From the NCBI GenBank assembly GCA_947503005.1, contig CANNCA010000007.1:186001-250000 (forward strand): a stretch of 64,000 bases of DNA. The letters run 5' to 3'. Source of the DNA: an uncultured Flavobacteriaceae bacterium (GTDB lineage Bacteria > Bacteroidota > Bacteroidia > Flavobacteriales > Flavobacteriaceae). Shown here in pieces: positions 62,907-64,000 of the stretch. The position numbers and the translations under genes were made by a program. Below the pieces are notes generated by a model that did no database searches, was not told the origin of the DNA, and saw only the letters and a list, made by a program, of their open reading frames with translations. Position 1 is the first letter of the stretch. Every line of letters begins with the position of its first letter.

Positions 62907-64000
62907 ATGACATTTTTAAACCCTACATATTTATGGGCGTTGCTTGGGGTTTTAGTTCCCATAGCTATCCATCTGTGGAGTAGAAGAAAAGTGGTGACCA
63001 TTAAGGTCGGTAGTACAAAACTCTTGCAAGAGGCCGAACCGAAACGAACCAGTACCGTCCGCCCGAATGAACTATGGCTGATGGCTTTACGGATTTTGGT
63101 TATTACAACTGTCGCCCTGATTCTAGCTTCACCACAAATCAAGAAATCGGTTAAGAATACCGAAGTGATGTATGTTGTGGAATCAACATTATTGGATAAC
63201 CCGATGGTTGAAAGTCTTCTTAAAGAAATTCCCAATGTAGCCATACGCGTTTATGCTAAAAATTTCCCTGCCACTGAAGGCTATGATTCTACCGTAAGTA
63301 CGGACAGCGTTCCCAAGTACTGGCATTTGGCACAAGACCTGAAAGGTTTACCAGCGGATAGTATCATAGTTCTGGTAAATGGATTTATTTCAGGAGTTAA
63401 TGGAAGACGTCCCGCTACCCCCAGCCATATCAATTGGATGGTATTGAACACAGATAATCAGTCCGAAGAACGTATTGAAGTAATTGCTAAAAAAGACTCT
63501 TTTGAGTTGCTTACCCTTTTTAGTGATGCTGATAAACTTCGATTCGAAAAGAAAAGACTACCTAAAAATGATTCAAAAGTCACTTACAATAGTTCTAAGG
63601 ACAGTATTTTCATTGAGTCCGATAAAGTAAAACTAACCACAGAAGAACCAATTGCAGTATTGATTGTCCATACAGATACTCTGGCTCGTGAGCAACAATA
63701 TATTAGTGCTGCTTTTCAAGCGGTTTCTAAATTCTTGGAACGACCAATAGTCTTAGAATCGACCGCCAAAATGGACACAGTCAAATTGGAATCTTATGAC
63801 TTATCTATTTGGTTAGGTATCAAACCCTACAGGTCTACTGATATGAAGCGATTGATTTTTAAGCCGGATCTTTTGGCCGACCAATTGATTGTTGAAGGGA
63901 TCGAGCCAAATGAATATTTTCTAACCTCATATTTGAACAGCGAAAACAGTACTTCGGAACATTTGCCCGAAAAATTGCTATGGCTATTGAACTTGCGTCC
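62907..64000 (+). CDS. BatA-type N-terminal membrane protein, partial
   Basis: Starts at ATG 62907 and runs off the right edge. MTFLNPTYLWALLGVLVPI and IHLWSRRKVVTIKVGS form the BatA (aerotolerance N-terminal) domain, with a second membrane helix at about residues 65-85 (LRILVITTVALILAS). The rest is a soluble domain where the VWA fold would be, without a clear MIDAS motif in the visible part. Operon member of the DUF4159-MoxR-DUF58 set. Confidence 0.88.
   Translation, partial: MTFLNPTYLWALLGVLVPIAIHLWSRRKVVTIKVGSTKLLQEAEPKRTSTVRPNELWLMALRILVITTVALILASPQIKKSVKNTEVMYVVESTLLDNPMVESLLKEIPNVAIRVYAKNFPATEGYDSTVSTDSVPKYWHLAQDLKGLPADSIIVLVNGFISGVNGRRPATPSHINWMVLNTDNQSEERIEVIAKKDSFELLTLFSDADKLRFEKKRLPKNDSKVTYNSSKDSIFIESDKVKLTTEEPIAVLIVHTDTLAREQQYISAAFQAVSKFLERPIVLESTAKMDTVKLESYDLSIWLGIKPYRSTDMKRLIFKPDLLADQLIVEGIEPNEYFLTSYLNSENSTSEHLPEKLLWLLNLR

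Overview
The window comes from a marine-type member of the Bacteroidota, most likely the family Flavobacteriaceae. The evidence is AT-rich DNA, C-terminal type IX secretion (T9SS) sorting domains, TonB receptors with a carboxypeptidase-like N-terminal extension, lipoproteins with Bacteroidota-style acidic export signals, and promoter elements of the TAnnTTTG type. No rRNA, tRNA, CRISPR array, integrase or insertion sequence was recognised.

Layout. (1) 1-6265: two minus-strand surface lipoproteins (DNRLRE/CBM96-like domain plus PKD or parallel beta-helix) flank an asparagine synthase. (2) 6909-18243: an exopolysaccharide locus with one glycosyltransferase, three sugar-nucleotide enzymes on the minus strand (UDP-HexNAc dehydrogenase, UDP-GlcA 4-epimerase, UDP-Glc dehydrogenase), and a plus-strand operon of EpsN/PglE-like aminotransferase, PglF/CapD-like dehydratase, Wza-like lipoprotein and Wzc-like tyrosine kinase. 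A CpsB/YwqE phosphatase lies at 26857. (3) 18629-26728 and 48399-57032: two paralogous giant T9SS-secreted mosaic proteins (about 2700 and 2877 aa) with propeller, malectin, Kelch and PKD modules; they bracket the next region. (4) 27733-48180: a nonribosomal peptide locus built into a metal-uptake-like setting. (5) 57303-64000: TldD/TldE protease pair and a DUF4159-MoxR-DUF58-BatA operon.

The nonribosomal peptide locus is the most unusual part. The minus operon (38901 to 27733) encodes an ornithine cyclodeaminase-like enzyme, a prolyl-carrier-protein dehydrogenase with Glu244, a stand-alone adenylation enzyme, a carrier protein, a C-A-T NRPS, a His-rich membrane or periplasmic protein and a TonB receptor. 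The NRPS has an Asn-type specificity code, and its A domain is interrupted between motifs a8 and a9 by a PP-loop (AANH) ATPase domain with Cys motifs. The divergent plus operon encodes a HupE/UreJ-like membrane protein and a second NRPS whose A domain is split over two genes at the same a8-a9 position, ending in a T-TE pair whose thioesterase has Cys in place of the nucleophilic Ser. Next come a FemAB-like acyltransferase, a family-1 glycosyltransferase and an Sfp-type phosphopantetheinyl transferase. My inference is a pyrrole-2-carbonyl-(modified Asn)-X product, modified by thioamide or amidine formation, possibly glycosylated, and taken up as a metallophore.

Regulation. Three plus-strand promoters (upstream of 11951, 18629 and 48399) share one architecture: CGA-starting boxes phased at 19-21 bp, the last lying 42-43 bp upstream of a TAnnTTTG element. 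This ties the exopolysaccharide operon and both giant proteins to one probable regulator, perhaps of the LytTR type.
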